NCBI RefSeq assembly: GCF_030519375.1 | Contig: NZ_JAUMKB010000012.1 | Location: 1 to 64,000 of the forward strand | Reading direction: 5' to 3' | DNA length: 64,000 nt | Source: Mucilaginibacter tolerans | Lineage (GTDB): Bacteria > Bacteroidota > Bacteroidia > Sphingobacteriales > Sphingobacteriaceae | In this document: positions 1 to 9,706 of the stretch, in pieces | Numbering within the stretch: position 1 is the first letter of the stretch | How the letters are laid out: each line of letters opens with the position of its first letter | Program-made: the position numbers and the translations under genes | Notes under the pieces: model-generated | Database searches by the model: none | The model's input: only the letters and a program-made list of their open reading frames with translations | Told to the model about the DNA's origin: nothing

Positions 1-659
1 GGTGGCGGTGGCGGCGGGAACATCCCCGAGGAGTCCAGCAGCAGGGTATGCATCTGTCCCCAGCAGTATTCTACCCCATCCATATAATCCGGTGGTGTGG
101 GCCGCCATTTCCCCGGATCCGAGCTGCCCAGGTATTTCGGCTTCCCGCGGGTTTGAGGGTAATCGTCCACATTGGCCCTCTTCAGGATCATTTTTCCTAC
201 TTTCTCGCCAAACTCTACCGAGCGGCTATAGGTCTCCTCGTCCAGGTTATCCTTAAACCGGGCATATACCTTATCCTCGTACTTTTTTAATGTATCTACC
301 GAGAAGGTCACCTTATGGGCCACCGTAAAGAAAGCTTTGGTGGCGGCCAATGTGTAGTTATACTTTTTGCCCTGCTCAGGTTCGGGTGGTGCACCAAAAC
401 CCTTCAGCTGTGCCGTGATCGAGTTATACTTCGGATCGGCATACCGAATGGCCTCATATGCCGCCAGTGAGGTATAACCGTAAATGCGGGCTGCTACCGG
501 CGGCGTGAACACATCATAGATGATCACATTCGTCAGCTGGTCCTCATTCTCATGCAACACCCCTGCATCATCGATCGGGCTACTGGCTGATTTTTGTTTA
601 CAAGATGCCGCCAGTGCTAAAATAGCAGCACAAGCAACCAATATTTTTAAGGTCCTCAT
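1..659 (-). CDS. Vanadium-dependent haloperoxidase-like lipoprotein, N-terminal part
   Basis: An open frame of 219 codons starts with ATG at 659 and runs off the left edge, so the protein is partial. It begins MRTLKILVACAAILALAASC, a lipoprotein signal with the anchoring Cys at residue 20. The following segment (LTNVIIYDVFTPPVAARIY, then YTSLAAYEAI) is the usual N-terminal region of Bacteroidota proteins annotated as vanadium-dependent haloperoxidase of the PAP2 superfamily. The vanadate/phosphate-binding motifs lie in the missing C-terminal part, so the catalytic assignment rests on family resemblance. It starts 7 bp after the stop of the FG-GAP/UnbV gene and is the fourth gene of the SusC/D operon. 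Substrate unknown: halide oxidation or phosphatase chemistry are both possible for this superfamily. Confidence 0.75.
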   Translation of the reverse strand, partial: MRTLKILVACAAILALAASCKQKSASSPIDDAGVLHENEDQLTNVIIYDVFTPPVAARIYGYTSLAAYEAIRYADPKYNSITAQLKGFGAPPEPEQGKKYNYTLAATKAFFTVAHKVTFSVDTLKKYEDKVYARFKDNLDEETYSRSVEFGEKVGKMILKRANVDDYPQTRGKPKYLGSSDPGKWRPTPPDYMDGVEYCWGQMHTLLLDSSGMFPPPPP

Positions 660-666
660 AATCAAT

Positions 667-3600
667 TTATTTCATTGAAATATTTCTGGCATGTCCAAAA
701 TTATCTGTAATCGTAACCGTCCCCATCGTATCATCAATATTCATAAATCTGCCCGACTGCGACAGGAAGGAGTCACCATAATAGAACTCCTGCTTGCCTA
801 CTTTCCCATTTTTGTAGTGTATGGTAGCAAACATATCCATCGGCTGCAGCTTAACCAGGCGAACATTCCGTTTAAGCTCGAAAATTTTCATCGCGTCCCT
901 GTTTTGGCTGGCCGCCAGTAGATAATTCCCATGCGCGCCTGCTACCTTAACCAGAGCCTTGCCATTACCCGGGATATATATACCTGATTGCAAAATACTT
1001 AGTGGCTTAAAATCACCCTTACCATCGCCTTTAAGCATTAAACCGTTAAATGCATCATAACGGCCAGTTGTAAGTTCTGTGCCATAATCGTTACCATTCA
1101 TTACCACATCAAGATTACCATCGCCGTCGAAATCGTCGACAGACATGCCGCAAAGCTGTGATAATTGTGCCTGAATTGGCAATGATGTCATAGTAAACTT
1201 GCCATTGCCGTCGTTACGCAAATAAACCGATTGTAAAGTATTTGCCTTAAGCCGCAATGCGTCTTTACGCATTTCAGGCGGCAATACTTCATCCATCGTA
1301 GCTGTGGCAAATGATTTATAATTCTGGAATTTCACCCGCATACCAATCATTTGCTTCACAATATCGTCACGTGTATGTACCGGGAATTCCTTCATCTGTC
1401 CATCCTGATCTTTCAGAAAAACCGAAGGGATAGCATCATAACTACCATTGTTATCAAAATCTTTGGCCGTTATATAAACCGGATATTGATCACTCGCTTT
1501 AAAGAAGGTATTCAGCCCTGTATTGCCAACTATGTAATCAGTTCTGCCGTTATGTTCAAAATCACCGGCTGCGATGGTATTCCACCAGCCCAATTTGTCG
1601 CTAACTCCTGTGTTGGCTGTCACATTTTTGAATACACCATGATCATTCTTTAAAAACATTACCGGCATCCATTCACCAACTGCTACCAGGTCTGGCCAGC
1701 CATCGTTATCAAAATCAGTAAAAACAGCATCACAGACCAGACCAGCATTCGTGAGGTCTTTTGCTACTGACGAGGTAACATCTGTAAACTTCGCATGACC
1801 ATTTTGGCTGTCATTGCGTAAAATAAAGCTGGAAACAGGCTTCGGATAATTCCACGGATCAACCCTGCCGGATACAAACAGGTCAAGCTTGCCATCCTTA
1901 TTGTAGTCAACAGCACGAACACATAACTTGCTGGTATAGTTTTTAGGTAATGCGTCTGCCGCCTCAGTAAAATTTCCTTTGCCATCATTAATGTAAAGTC
2001 TGTCCTGATAAAACGGAGAGCCTGATTGATTGGCATAACCACCGCTAGCCACGTACAGATCTAGTTTACCGTCGCCGTTGGCATCGAAAAGCAATAAACC
2101 CTCATCTTTAAACTTATCAGAAGGTTTTGCGGGCGTTGATAGCAATTTGCGCTGAATAAATTTACCATCGGCCTGTTGCAAGAACAGCTGCGACGGATAT
2201 TTTGATGTTCCACCAACTATAATATCATCAAGACCATTACCATCAACATCTCCGACAGCTAGCCCTGGAGAATACTCAGATAGCTTGTGCGGTAATAATT
2301 TTTGCACGTTGAAATCGATATAATCTTCATCCTGATTCTTATAGTTTACACCCAGCATCTTCGTTACCTCCCTAAACAAAGACTGCTTGTCAATCTCAGG
2401 CTGCTTAAAAGTATAAGACTCGCGGGCATTGTTTATATCAACCTTCAAAACCTGGTCGGCCTTTACATTCTGTAACTTTTGCTTTTGACCGTTTTGCCAG
2501 CCTATTACAACTGAATCAAGTGTGCTGACTTTACCCAAGCCAAAATGCGCCATATTTTGAATGGTAGACAAATAGCCTCTATAAGGAGTATTCTCATATA
2601 CCTGATGTTTACCATGGTCGTAATAAATATCAGCCCAGGCACCGATCCCATTTATGTTATTTGGGCCACCTTTGAATGTAACATGCAAATAATGACAATC
2701 ATTCGGGTCTTTTTCCCGCGAAGTATTTTTAAAGATCATAGCCTCATCATTAATATTATTAATGATCACGTCCATATCACCATCATTATCCAGATCGGCA
2801 TAAACAGCGCCATTTGAAAATGTGGGTATTTTAAATCCCCAGCTCTCTGTTACATCGTCGAATTGCAGTTTCCCATTATTTCTGAAAGCAAAATTTGGAA
2901 TCTTAACTATAGGAATTTGATCCAAAATTTGCTTTTTACTAGCTATAAAATAAGATTGGGCTCTGAAATTCATAAAATCATGATCAGTCACATCTCTTGG
3001 ATAGCCATTCGTAATTATCAGGTCACGGAAACCATCATTATCAAAATCTGTCAGCATAGGCCCCCAACTCCAATCTGTCTGGGACACATTGCTCATAAAG
3101 GATATTTCGCTAAATGCAGGGTCCCCTATTGAATCATTTTGCCCAACTCTTGGCCCCTGATTAAGTTGCAACGTATTTCTTGAATATTGGTATTGGTGGC
3201 CATAATGATCATAGTTCTGAAACACCTGGTAGTTATTGGGGCTCATGAACATTTTTTTACGATAATTATCCGGCGGGTTCATGTCCAACTCAAATACATC
3301 AGCTAGTCCATCATTGTTTACGTCCTCGATATCCTGGCCCATCGCGCTTGTTGATGTATGCCTAAAATACGCTTGGGACTTATCCGTAAATGTGCCGTCG
3401 TGGTTGTTGATGTAGAGAATATTGTCAGGCAAAAAATCATTTGTTACATAGATATCTTTCCATCCATCACGGTTAATATCAACGGTTGTTGCAGCATGGC
3501 CAAAACCTTCCATTTTAATCCCAGCCTGCATAGATACGTCATGAAAAACCGAATGTTTTAACACCGGGTCCCAGTCATTACGATATAATCTTCCGGTGCT

Positions 3601-4242
3601 TCTTGCAGACCCATCCTTAATGATTGGCCTAAATAGACTGGTATTATCAGTTGGATCAACCTCGTTAACTGTGAGATACATATCCAGATCGCCATCATTA
3701 TCATAATCAAAAAATGATGCCATGGTGGAATGTACTGTTATATCCAGACCGTACTCCTTCGCCATTTCTTTAAAATGAGGAATACCCTGCTTATCTACTC
3801 CCTGGTTGACATAAAGAAGGTTACACCTTTTTTGCGGATCATTTAGCAATGTGTTGCATACATAAATATCAAGCAGGCCATCATTATTTATATCTACTAC
3901 GGCAACACCTCTGCCCCAACCACCTTTCCCGCCTACTCCTGCCTTTTCTGTAATATCATCAAATTGCATATCACCTTTATTGAGATACAATCTGTTTGAT
4001 ACCGCATTTCCGACAAAATAAATATCCTGTAAACCATCATTATTGAAGTCACCGACACCAACACCACCACCATTATAAATATTTAATTTATCAAGTGGAT
4101 TTATAGTGTCATTTTCGATAACGAGGTTATTAAAATGCACACCTGAACGCGAAGATGGTATTTGTTCAAATAGGGTTGTCTGTTTGCAAGAAAAAAATAA
4201 AACAGGAATTATAAGATATAAAAGGTGTCGAAAAACTTTCAT
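667..4242 (-). CDS. FG-GAP/VCBS repeat lipoprotein with UnbV/ASPIC domain (CRTAC1-like)
   Basis: 1191 residues. The signal ends in LFFSC (lipid-anchored Cys at 19), placing it on the outer or periplasmic membrane face. Two blocks of FG-GAP/VCBS repeats, each with calcium-binding D-x-D-x-D-G-type loops (DFNNDGLQDIY, DINNDGLLDIY, DYDNDGDLDMY and others), occupy about residues 50-500 and 640-1080. Between them, about residues 517-600, is an ASPIC/UnbV domain (INGIGAWADIYY ... FGLGK ... VVIGWQNGQ). This is a common third gene in Bacteroidota SusC/D operons and probably forms beta-propellers that bind a ligand or partner at the cell surface. It follows susD by 160 bp, separated by a strong hairpin terminator, so it may be transcribed at a lower level than susCD. 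Exact ligand unknown. Confidence 0.88.
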   Translation of the reverse strand: MKVFRHLLYLIIPVLFFSCKQTTLFEQIPSSRSGVHFNNLVIENDTINPLDKLNIYNGGGVGVGDFNNDGLQDIYFVGNAVSNRLYLNKGDMQFDDITEKAGVGGKGGWGRGVAVVDINNDGLLDIYVCNTLLNDPQKRCNLLYVNQGVDKQGIPHFKEMAKEYGLDITVHSTMASFFDYDNDGDLDMYLTVNEVDPTDNTSLFRPIIKDGSARSTGRLYRNDWDPVLKHSVFHDVSMQAGIKMEGFGHAATTVDINRDGWKDIYVTNDFLPDNILYINNHDGTFTDKSQAYFRHTSTSAMGQDIEDVNNDGLADVFELDMNPPDNYRKKMFMSPNNYQVFQNYDHYGHQYQYSRNTLQLNQGPRVGQNDSIGDPAFSEISFMSNVSQTDWSWGPMLTDFDNDGFRDLIITNGYPRDVTDHDFMNFRAQSYFIASKKQILDQIPIVKIPNFAFRNNGKLQFDDVTESWGFKIPTFSNGAVYADLDNDGDMDVIINNINDEAMIFKNTSREKDPNDCHYLHVTFKGGPNNINGIGAWADIYYDHGKHQVYENTPYRGYLSTIQNMAHFGLGKVSTLDSVVIGWQNGQKQKLQNVKADQVLKVDINNARESYTFKQPEIDKQSLFREVTKMLGVNYKNQDEDYIDFNVQKLLPHKLSEYSPGLAVGDVDGNGLDDIIVGGTSKYPSQLFLQQADGKFIQRKLLSTPAKPSDKFKDEGLLLFDANGDGKLDLYVASGGYANQSGSPFYQDRLYINDGKGNFTEAADALPKNYTSKLCVRAVDYNKDGKLDLFVSGRVDPWNYPKPVSSFILRNDSQNGHAKFTDVTSSVAKDLTNAGLVCDAVFTDFDNDGWPDLVAVGEWMPVMFLKNDHGVFKNVTANTGVSDKLGWWNTIAAGDFEHNGRTDYIVGNTGLNTFFKASDQYPVYITAKDFDNNGSYDAIPSVFLKDQDGQMKEFPVHTRDDIVKQMIGMRVKFQNYKSFATATMDEVLPPEMRKDALRLKANTLQSVYLRNDGNGKFTMTSLPIQAQLSQLCGMSVDDFDGDGNLDVVMNGNDYGTELTTGRYDAFNGLMLKGDGKGDFKPLSILQSGIYIPGNGKALVKVAGAHGNYLLAASQNRDAMKIFELKRNVRLVKLQPMDMFATIHYKNGKVGKQEFYYGDSFLSQSGRFMNIDDTMGTVTITDNFGHARNISMK

Positions 4243-4349
4243 TACAGCAGTTTAATTTAGCTTCACTCTGTCAGGGCGATGTTTGTTTACAGGTTTATAT
4301 TTCGACCTATAAGTAAATATATAGTAAAAAATATCACCCGCTAATTTAT

Positions 4350-4384
4350 AAAAAAAGGGTGGTGATATATATCACCACCCTTTT
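4350..4384 (-). terminator. Intrinsic terminator after susD
   Basis: A perfect palindrome spans 4353-4384: 16-bp arms made of AAAAGGGTGGTGATAT and its reverse complement with no unpaired loop in the DNA. On the minus strand it ends in seven T (4350-4356 read backwards), the classic Rho-independent form. It sits 18 bp after the susD stop and before the FG-GAP gene, so it should partly or fully uncouple susCD from the two downstream genes. Confidence 0.9.
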
Positions 4385-4401
4385 CTTTTCATTACTAATT
4401 A

Positions 4402-6246
4402 TTAATAGTTTGTGTTTTGAACCAATTTCCCACCTTCAATATCTATTTCACTTTGTGGTATAGGATAAACTTCATCCCGGCCCGCTGTAAATTTGGCAGT
4501 GCCAAGAGTTGGGTTTGGAATACGGTTGTCGGCCTTATAGTAGGCGTTCATTACACCTGCCATGTATCCCGCAGGCATTGGCCCTCCGAATCTGCCGTCC
4601 ATACGTTGCAGATCAAAGAAACGATGACCTTCCATACCAAACTCCAATTGTCTTTCTGTAATCAGTGCTGCAAGAGCATATGCCTTACCTTGAGCAGTAA
4701 ATTGCCCAGTATATAAACCCACTTTATAATTAGCAGCAGGAGTATTGGTAAAGCCTTTGGCCGGGTTACTATTATCTATATAAGTTTTCACCCAATTGGA
4801 TGGAAGCGCTGCCCTAGCTCTTATTGTGTTTACATCAGCTTCTGCTGCTGCCAAATTCGGTGCACTGCCCAAAATATAACATTCGGCTCGCCATAATATG
4901 ATGTCAGCAAACCTGATGATATTATAATTATTAGATACTCCCTGGCTACCAGCCCAACCACCTTGAGTATCGGTTGTTGTAGCTTGGGCAGAGTGATAAA
5001 ACACATTTTTTATTGGCACATACGGCACCAAATCACCACGGGTCCACGGTTCGCCGCCACCTAAACCCCAATCCAGGTAAGGAATATTTCTCCGGCCTAC
5101 AGTCCAGTCAAGGCGCGAATCTATAGCTTCATTAGTAGGTGTATAAGCTGCACCCGCAGCAACACCATGGTCATTGCCTAAATTCACTACGTCATATTGT
5201 GGAAATCCGGTACCAGCATCGATTTGAAACATTGGCAAACCATTGGCATCCACTTTAAACGCATTAGCCAGGTGGTATGATGGCGTATAAAATCCGCAGC
5301 AGCTAGAATAAGTACCGCCACCGGGGAAATTCAACACGTCTCCGGCGTCATCATTCTGCCCGTTTGAACCGTCATTTACAGACATCTGAGCAGCGAACAC
5401 TGATTCAGGCCCATTTTTCTTTAATGCATTGAAGTTGTCATTATAAGGCTCCAAAGCATATTTCGCTCCGCTGGCTGTTTTGCCGCTTGTAATAAGCTCT
5501 GTCAGCAAAGGTAAAGCCTTATCATATTCATGATTGTATACATAGGCTTTTGCCAAAAACGCCTCAGCAGCCCACTTATTCGCCCGGCCGGCCTGCGGTT
5601 GGGTGTCGGGCAATTTAGCCATCGCATCTGTAAAATCTTTTTCAATTTTATCCCATATCGGTCCAGGATTAGGAACATTATAATTGCCTGCCAGATACGT
5701 AATATTTTCATCAACATAAGGAACTTTCTGCCATATCTTGGCGAGTTCAAAATGGTAAAGACCGCGCAAAAACAGCGCTTCTGCTTTAGCAGCATCAGCG
5801 TCAGTCTGAGACAGCGAGCCGTCTTTAACCAGCGGTATTTCCTGTATCACATTATTTGCACGAGCAATACCCGCATAGCATACCTGCCATTTAGAGCCAA
5901 GATACCCGTCGGTTGGGTTAATGCTAATATGCTGTTCGATAGCTGTCAACCCTTCATCTCTCTGGTCACCGGTGCTTGAACCTTTATATGCATCGTCTGA
6001 ACCTACGCCGCCCCAGCTCCAATTGCTAATGCCAGAGGCAAAAGCTGAACCCGGCTGACCTTGATAATATCCATCCAATAAAGAATACGCGCCGATTAAT
6101 AACCCGTCTACACCAGCTTTAGTAGGAAGTATGTCTGCGGGTAGTACGCCTACAGGGGCCTTATTCAAGACCTTCTTGCAAGAGTACACAGAGGCAAGAA
6201 AAACTAATGCCCCTAATGCTATTAATTTATAATTCGATTTTTTCAT
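4402..6246 (-). CDS. susD-like: SusD/RagB family nutrient-binding outer membrane lipoprotein
   Basis: 614 residues. The signal peptide ends LASVYSC with the lipidated Cys at 23. The N-terminal tetratricopeptide-like part (WQVCYAGIARANNVI, ADAAKAEALFLRGLYHFELAKIW) and the C-terminal AERQLEFGMEGHRFFDLQR-type segment (here ITERQLEFGMEGHRFFDLQR) are hallmarks of SusD/RagB. It lies 18 bp downstream of the SusC-like porin and would form the lid of the SusCD importer, binding an oligosaccharide or other oligomer at the surface. No adjacent glycoside hydrolase in the same operon reveals the substrate; the neighbours are an FG-GAP lipoprotein and a haloperoxidase-like protein instead. The ATG at 6246 is favoured because it starts the signal peptide directly. 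Confidence 0.95.
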   Translation of the reverse strand: MKKSNYKLIALGALVFLASVYSCKKVLNKAPVGVLPADILPTKAGVDGLLIGAYSLLDGYYQGQPGSAFASGISNWSWGGVGSDDAYKGSSTGDQRDEGLTAIEQHISINPTDGYLGSKWQVCYAGIARANNVIQEIPLVKDGSLSQTDADAAKAEALFLRGLYHFELAKIWQKVPYVDENITYLAGNYNVPNPGPIWDKIEKDFTDAMAKLPDTQPQAGRANKWAAEAFLAKAYVYNHEYDKALPLLTELITSGKTASGAKYALEPYNDNFNALKKNGPESVFAAQMSVNDGSNGQNDDAGDVLNFPGGGTYSSCCGFYTPSYHLANAFKVDANGLPMFQIDAGTGFPQYDVVNLGNDHGVAAGAAYTPTNEAIDSRLDWTVGRRNIPYLDWGLGGGEPWTRGDLVPYVPIKNVFYHSAQATTTDTQGGWAGSQGVSNNYNIIRFADIILWRAECYILGSAPNLAAAEADVNTIRARAALPSNWVKTYIDNSNPAKGFTNTPAANYKVGLYTGQFTAQGKAYALAALITERQLEFGMEGHRFFDLQRMDGRFGGPMPAGYMAGVMNAYYKADNRIPNPTLGTAKFTAGRDEVYPIPQSEIDIEGGKLVQNTNY

Positions 6247-6264
6247 AACAAAAATTTTTTATTG

Positions 6265-9200
6265 TTAAAATGTCATATTAACACCTACCAAATATGTTTT
6301 CTGGTTATTAGGATATGCACCGTAGTCTACCCCAAAAGATGCGCTCTGCTGAGGGAATGCATTACCTGACTGGTTAAGGTTATTAACCGATGGGACCAAC
6401 TCGGGATCTAAGCCGCTATATTTTGTGATAGTGAACAGGTTGGTTGCCTGTACATATACATGCAATTTACTTATACCAATGTTTTTCAAAACACCCGCAT
6501 CAAAATTATAACCAAGTTGTGCAACACGACATTTCAAAAATGAACCGCTTTCAATGTAAAAAGTGCTTGGAATTGTGGTACCCAATGCCTGGCTAATCGT
6601 CATAGCTGATTGGGTTGCACCAGGATTGGTAACCGTATTAGTAGCTGGATCTACATTAGCTGATTTTGTTATCAGGTCGATATCCTTGCCACCTGGGAAA
6701 GCACCATATGTGTCAGTCCAGTATTTTACATAATTGAAATCTTTGTTGCCATGCGAACCATATAATACCATTGAAAAGTCGAATCCTTTGTAGCTGGCGT
6801 TCAGGTTAACGCCATAAGTAAAATTAGGGTTAGGATTGCCAATGAATGTACGGTCATTAGCATCAATCTTTCCATCGTTATTAATGTCCTTATAAATATA
6901 GGCTCCAGGTTGTGCGCCAGAATAACCAGGCAGGCTTGACACCTGTGATGGGTTTTGATATATACCAGCAGTTTCATAACCATAGAATGAACCAATAGGA
7001 TGCCCCACTTCCTCTCTTACGAAAGTACCGATACGGGTACCGTTTGATACAGTAAAGTAACCCGGATCAGCCAGCTTGGTGATCTTGTTTTTGTAAGCAG
7101 TGATGTTCGCCCCGATGCTGAACTTGAAATCCTGGCCCACATTCGCATGATATGTTGCCTGAAAGTCAATACCGGTATTCTGTACATCGCCTACGTTGAC
7201 AGTTGGAGGGCTTGCCGAACCTGTGATTGCAGGAAGCCCTTTAGGGAACAATAAACCGCTGATCGATTTTTTATACCATTCCAGGCTTAAATCAAGGTGA
7301 CTGAACACTGAAGCGTCAATACCGATGTTAAGAATCTTATCAGTTTCCCAAGTAGTGTTAGGGTTACCAATACCGGTAAAAGCATAACCGGGTACAACGC
7401 TATTTCCAGATCCTGAAATATCATAAAACGCGCTTCCCAAACCTTGGTTAGCGGTGTTAAGTGCGTTTGTTCCCAGCACGTTTGCGTTGCTACCTGTTGA
7501 ACCGTAACTGCCGCGAAGTTTCAGATCCTGGAGCCAGCTAATGCTTTTCAGGAAATCTTCCTGAGAAACGCGCCAACCTAATGATATGGACGGGAATGTA
7601 CCCCATTGACGACCAGTATAAAACGAAGAGTAACCGTCACGACGTACGGTAGCGCCTAGCAAATAGCGGTCATTATAGCTATAGTCCAAACGGGCAAAAT
7701 AGGATTCAGTTCCCGTTGGCTGATAAAGATATGTACCATTACCACCTGACAAACCGATCGATGTTGATTTGGTTGTTTGTGCAACTGTAAGGAAACTAGG
7801 GTCCAGCGATACGAAGTTTGAGGCATTTACACCTAACTGCTGACCACCATTTTCTTTGATTTCATAACCTGCGAAAACATTGACACTGTGTTTGCCAAAT
7901 GTTTGTTTGTAAGTAATGCTATTGGTCCAGTTATAATTAAAATAATATTGCGCAACCTCGGTATATCCATTCGGGTTTGCGTGTGGCTCATAGTCGTAAT
8001 ACGGGGTATTTGTTGTAAAATAGTAAAAAGTGTTGCCAGCATTGCCACCGAAAGCTGTACGGGCGGTGAAATGTTTCAGAAAGTCAAGCTCTGCAAAAAC
8101 AGTTCCCTGCATGTTCCAGGTTTTATTTCGGTCATTTTTAGTTCCCATCTGCTGGGCAAGCGGGTTACTACCGTTACCCAGAGGTTCACCAGTAGGACCA
8201 TCGTAAGCACCACCAAAATTACCTCTTATATCATAAGCAGGTATAAGTGGCATTTCACGATATGTATTTGAAATACTACCTCCTTCTTGTTGTTGGTTGA
8301 AGGAGCTGCCACCGTTGTTTTCGCGATAAAACACGTAACCGCTTTCACCAAAACGCACGTGATTATCAAGCACGCTATAAGTGTTGTTAACACGTGCCTG
8401 GTAACGTTTCTCAAAGGTCTCAATTAAAGTACCCTGTTGGTTAAGGTATTGTAATGAATACAAGTAGGTATTTTTATCATTGCCGCCACTTGCAGTTATT
8501 GTGTGGCTTTGTTCCGGAGCGGCTTTGAAAATTTCATGGAACCAGTCTGTACCTTTCTGGTTAAATTTTTGTACAAGGAAATCGTTACCTGGATTTAAGG
8601 CATCGAAAAAATAACCGCCTTCAATAGCAGGGTCATTGGTAACACCTGCTGAACCAAAAGTGGAATAATCCGCTCCGCCATGGTAACCATAAACCGGTAA
8701 AGTTCCTGCACCACCAGCATACAGTTTTTGTTGTAAACCGGTATCATCGGCTTGGTAAGCTAATGCTGATTGCTGAGAAGGGGTCATCAAATGCCATACG
8801 TTACCTCCCGGAGGTACCTGACTACCATAATATGCATCGTAGTTAAGCACAGTTTTGCCTGCCTTACCTTTTTTGGTAGTGATCACAATTACACCGTTAC
8901 CACCCGAAACACCATAAATAGCTGCTGCACCGGCATCCTTTAATACGCTGATGCTTTCTATGTCATTGGGGTTTACCTGGGACATATTGGTGGTTTGAAC
9001 ACCATCGATAACAAACAGAGGTGTACTATTACCAAAGTTGGTAATACCGCGGATGAACACCGTACTTGAAGAACCTGGGGCGCCCTGGTTAATTACGGTA
9101 ACACCGGAAGCCTGGCCCTGTAATAATTGCTCAGAGGTAGTAGCCGGTATCTTTTTTGCGTCGCTTACATTTACTGATGCAACTGCACCGGTAATATCCT

Positions 9201-9561
9201 TTTTCGCCTGGGTCTGGTAACCAGTTACCACCACCTCGTTTAAGGTGCTGTTAGTAACAGTAAGCGTAATAGTTCCTAGTGACGGGCCTGTCACCGATAC
9301 GGTTTTTGCCTGGTAACCAATGTAGGAGATCACCAGTTGGTCACCATTGTTTGCGTTGATAGTAAAAGCGCCGTTTACATCGGTAACAACACCTACGTTT
9401 GTACCTTTAATTTTCACGGTAGCACCAATTACTGGTTGCTTATCATCACTTCCGATGACTTTACCCGTAATCTTTGTTTGGGCTGTAACTACCAACGAGG
9501 AGAGCGCGCATAATACTAATATGCACAGCGTCCTTCCTTTTAGAAGTAAACTTTTAAACAT
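6265..9561 (-). CDS. susC-like: SusC/RagA family TonB-linked outer membrane protein
   Basis: 1098 residues. After a signal peptide (cleavage near TAQ, residue 28) comes a carboxypeptidase-regulatory-like domain (ITGKVIGSDDKQPVIGATVK, about residues 30-105). It is followed by the TonB-dependent plug (TGYQTQAKKDITGAVASV, then GVTVINQGAPGSSSTVFIRG and PLFVIDGVQ, about residues 112-235) and a long beta-barrel ending with a C-terminal aromatic (VGVNMTF). It is the TonB-driven importer partner of the adjacent SusD. There is no N-terminal signalling domain and no ECF sigma/anti-sigma pair nearby, so regulation is likely through the long 861-bp upstream region, which carries direct repeats, hairpins and a palindromic motif. 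The transported ligand cannot be told from sequence. Confidence 0.96.
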   Translation of the reverse strand: MFKSLLLKGRTLCILVLCALSSLVVTAQTKITGKVIGSDDKQPVIGATVKIKGTNVGVVTDVNGAFTINANNGDQLVISYIGYQAKTVSVTGPSLGTITLTVTNSTLNEVVVTGYQTQAKKDITGAVASVNVSDAKKIPATTSEQLLQGQASGVTVINQGAPGSSSTVFIRGITNFGNSTPLFVIDGVQTTNMSQVNPNDIESISVLKDAGAAAIYGVSGGNGVIVITTKKGKAGKTVLNYDAYYGSQVPPGGNVWHLMTPSQQSALAYQADDTGLQQKLYAGGAGTLPVYGYHGGADYSTFGSAGVTNDPAIEGGYFFDALNPGNDFLVQKFNQKGTDWFHEIFKAAPEQSHTITASGGNDKNTYLYSLQYLNQQGTLIETFEKRYQARVNNTYSVLDNHVRFGESGYVFYRENNGGSSFNQQQEGGSISNTYREMPLIPAYDIRGNFGGAYDGPTGEPLGNGSNPLAQQMGTKNDRNKTWNMQGTVFAELDFLKHFTARTAFGGNAGNTFYYFTTNTPYYDYEPHANPNGYTEVAQYYFNYNWTNSITYKQTFGKHSVNVFAGYEIKENGGQQLGVNASNFVSLDPSFLTVAQTTKSTSIGLSGGNGTYLYQPTGTESYFARLDYSYNDRYLLGATVRRDGYSSFYTGRQWGTFPSISLGWRVSQEDFLKSISWLQDLKLRGSYGSTGSNANVLGTNALNTANQGLGSAFYDISGSGNSVVPGYAFTGIGNPNTTWETDKILNIGIDASVFSHLDLSLEWYKKSISGLLFPKGLPAITGSASPPTVNVGDVQNTGIDFQATYHANVGQDFKFSIGANITAYKNKITKLADPGYFTVSNGTRIGTFVREEVGHPIGSFYGYETAGIYQNPSQVSSLPGYSGAQPGAYIYKDINNDGKIDANDRTFIGNPNPNFTYGVNLNASYKGFDFSMVLYGSHGNKDFNYVKYWTDTYGAFPGGKDIDLITKSANVDPATNTVTNPGATQSAMTISQALGTTIPSTFYIESGSFLKCRVAQLGYNFDAGVLKNIGISKLHVYVQATNLFTITKYSGLDPELVPSVNNLNQSGNAFPQQSASFGVDYGAYPNNQKTYLVGVNMTF

Positions 9562-9706
9562 GAGATTGAGATTTAGTTGATTAATTTATTGATTTAGTTG
9601 ATAATTGAAATTCTAGCTAATGCCAGCTATTGCTGGTTTATTGACTGGGATCAAAAAGGCTTATGCGATGCCCTCTGAAGTAGTTTGAGAGGCTAAGGGC
9701 ATTGCA
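9562..9706 (-). promoter_or_regulatory. Structured leader of the susC mRNA: direct repeat and two hairpins
   Basis: Just upstream of the susC start are two copies of a 12-mer, GATTTAGTTGAT on the plus strand at 9570-9581 and 9591-9602, spaced by 21 bp (two helical turns). Further upstream is a short hairpin with arms CCAGC and GCTGG (9623-9636). A larger hairpin at 9664-9706 has an 11-bp stem (TGCGATGCCCT with AGGGCATTGCA, one G-U pair) and a 21-nt loop. On the minus strand the larger hairpin is followed by TAAGCC and then five T, so an attenuator is possible. No clear TAnnTTTG promoter was found for this operon. Function is inferred. Confidence 0.45.

Noticed and set aside
5530..5979. A 149-residue plus-strand frame inside susD
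   Set aside because: Antisense to a conserved SusD segment; composition is that of a shadow frame.
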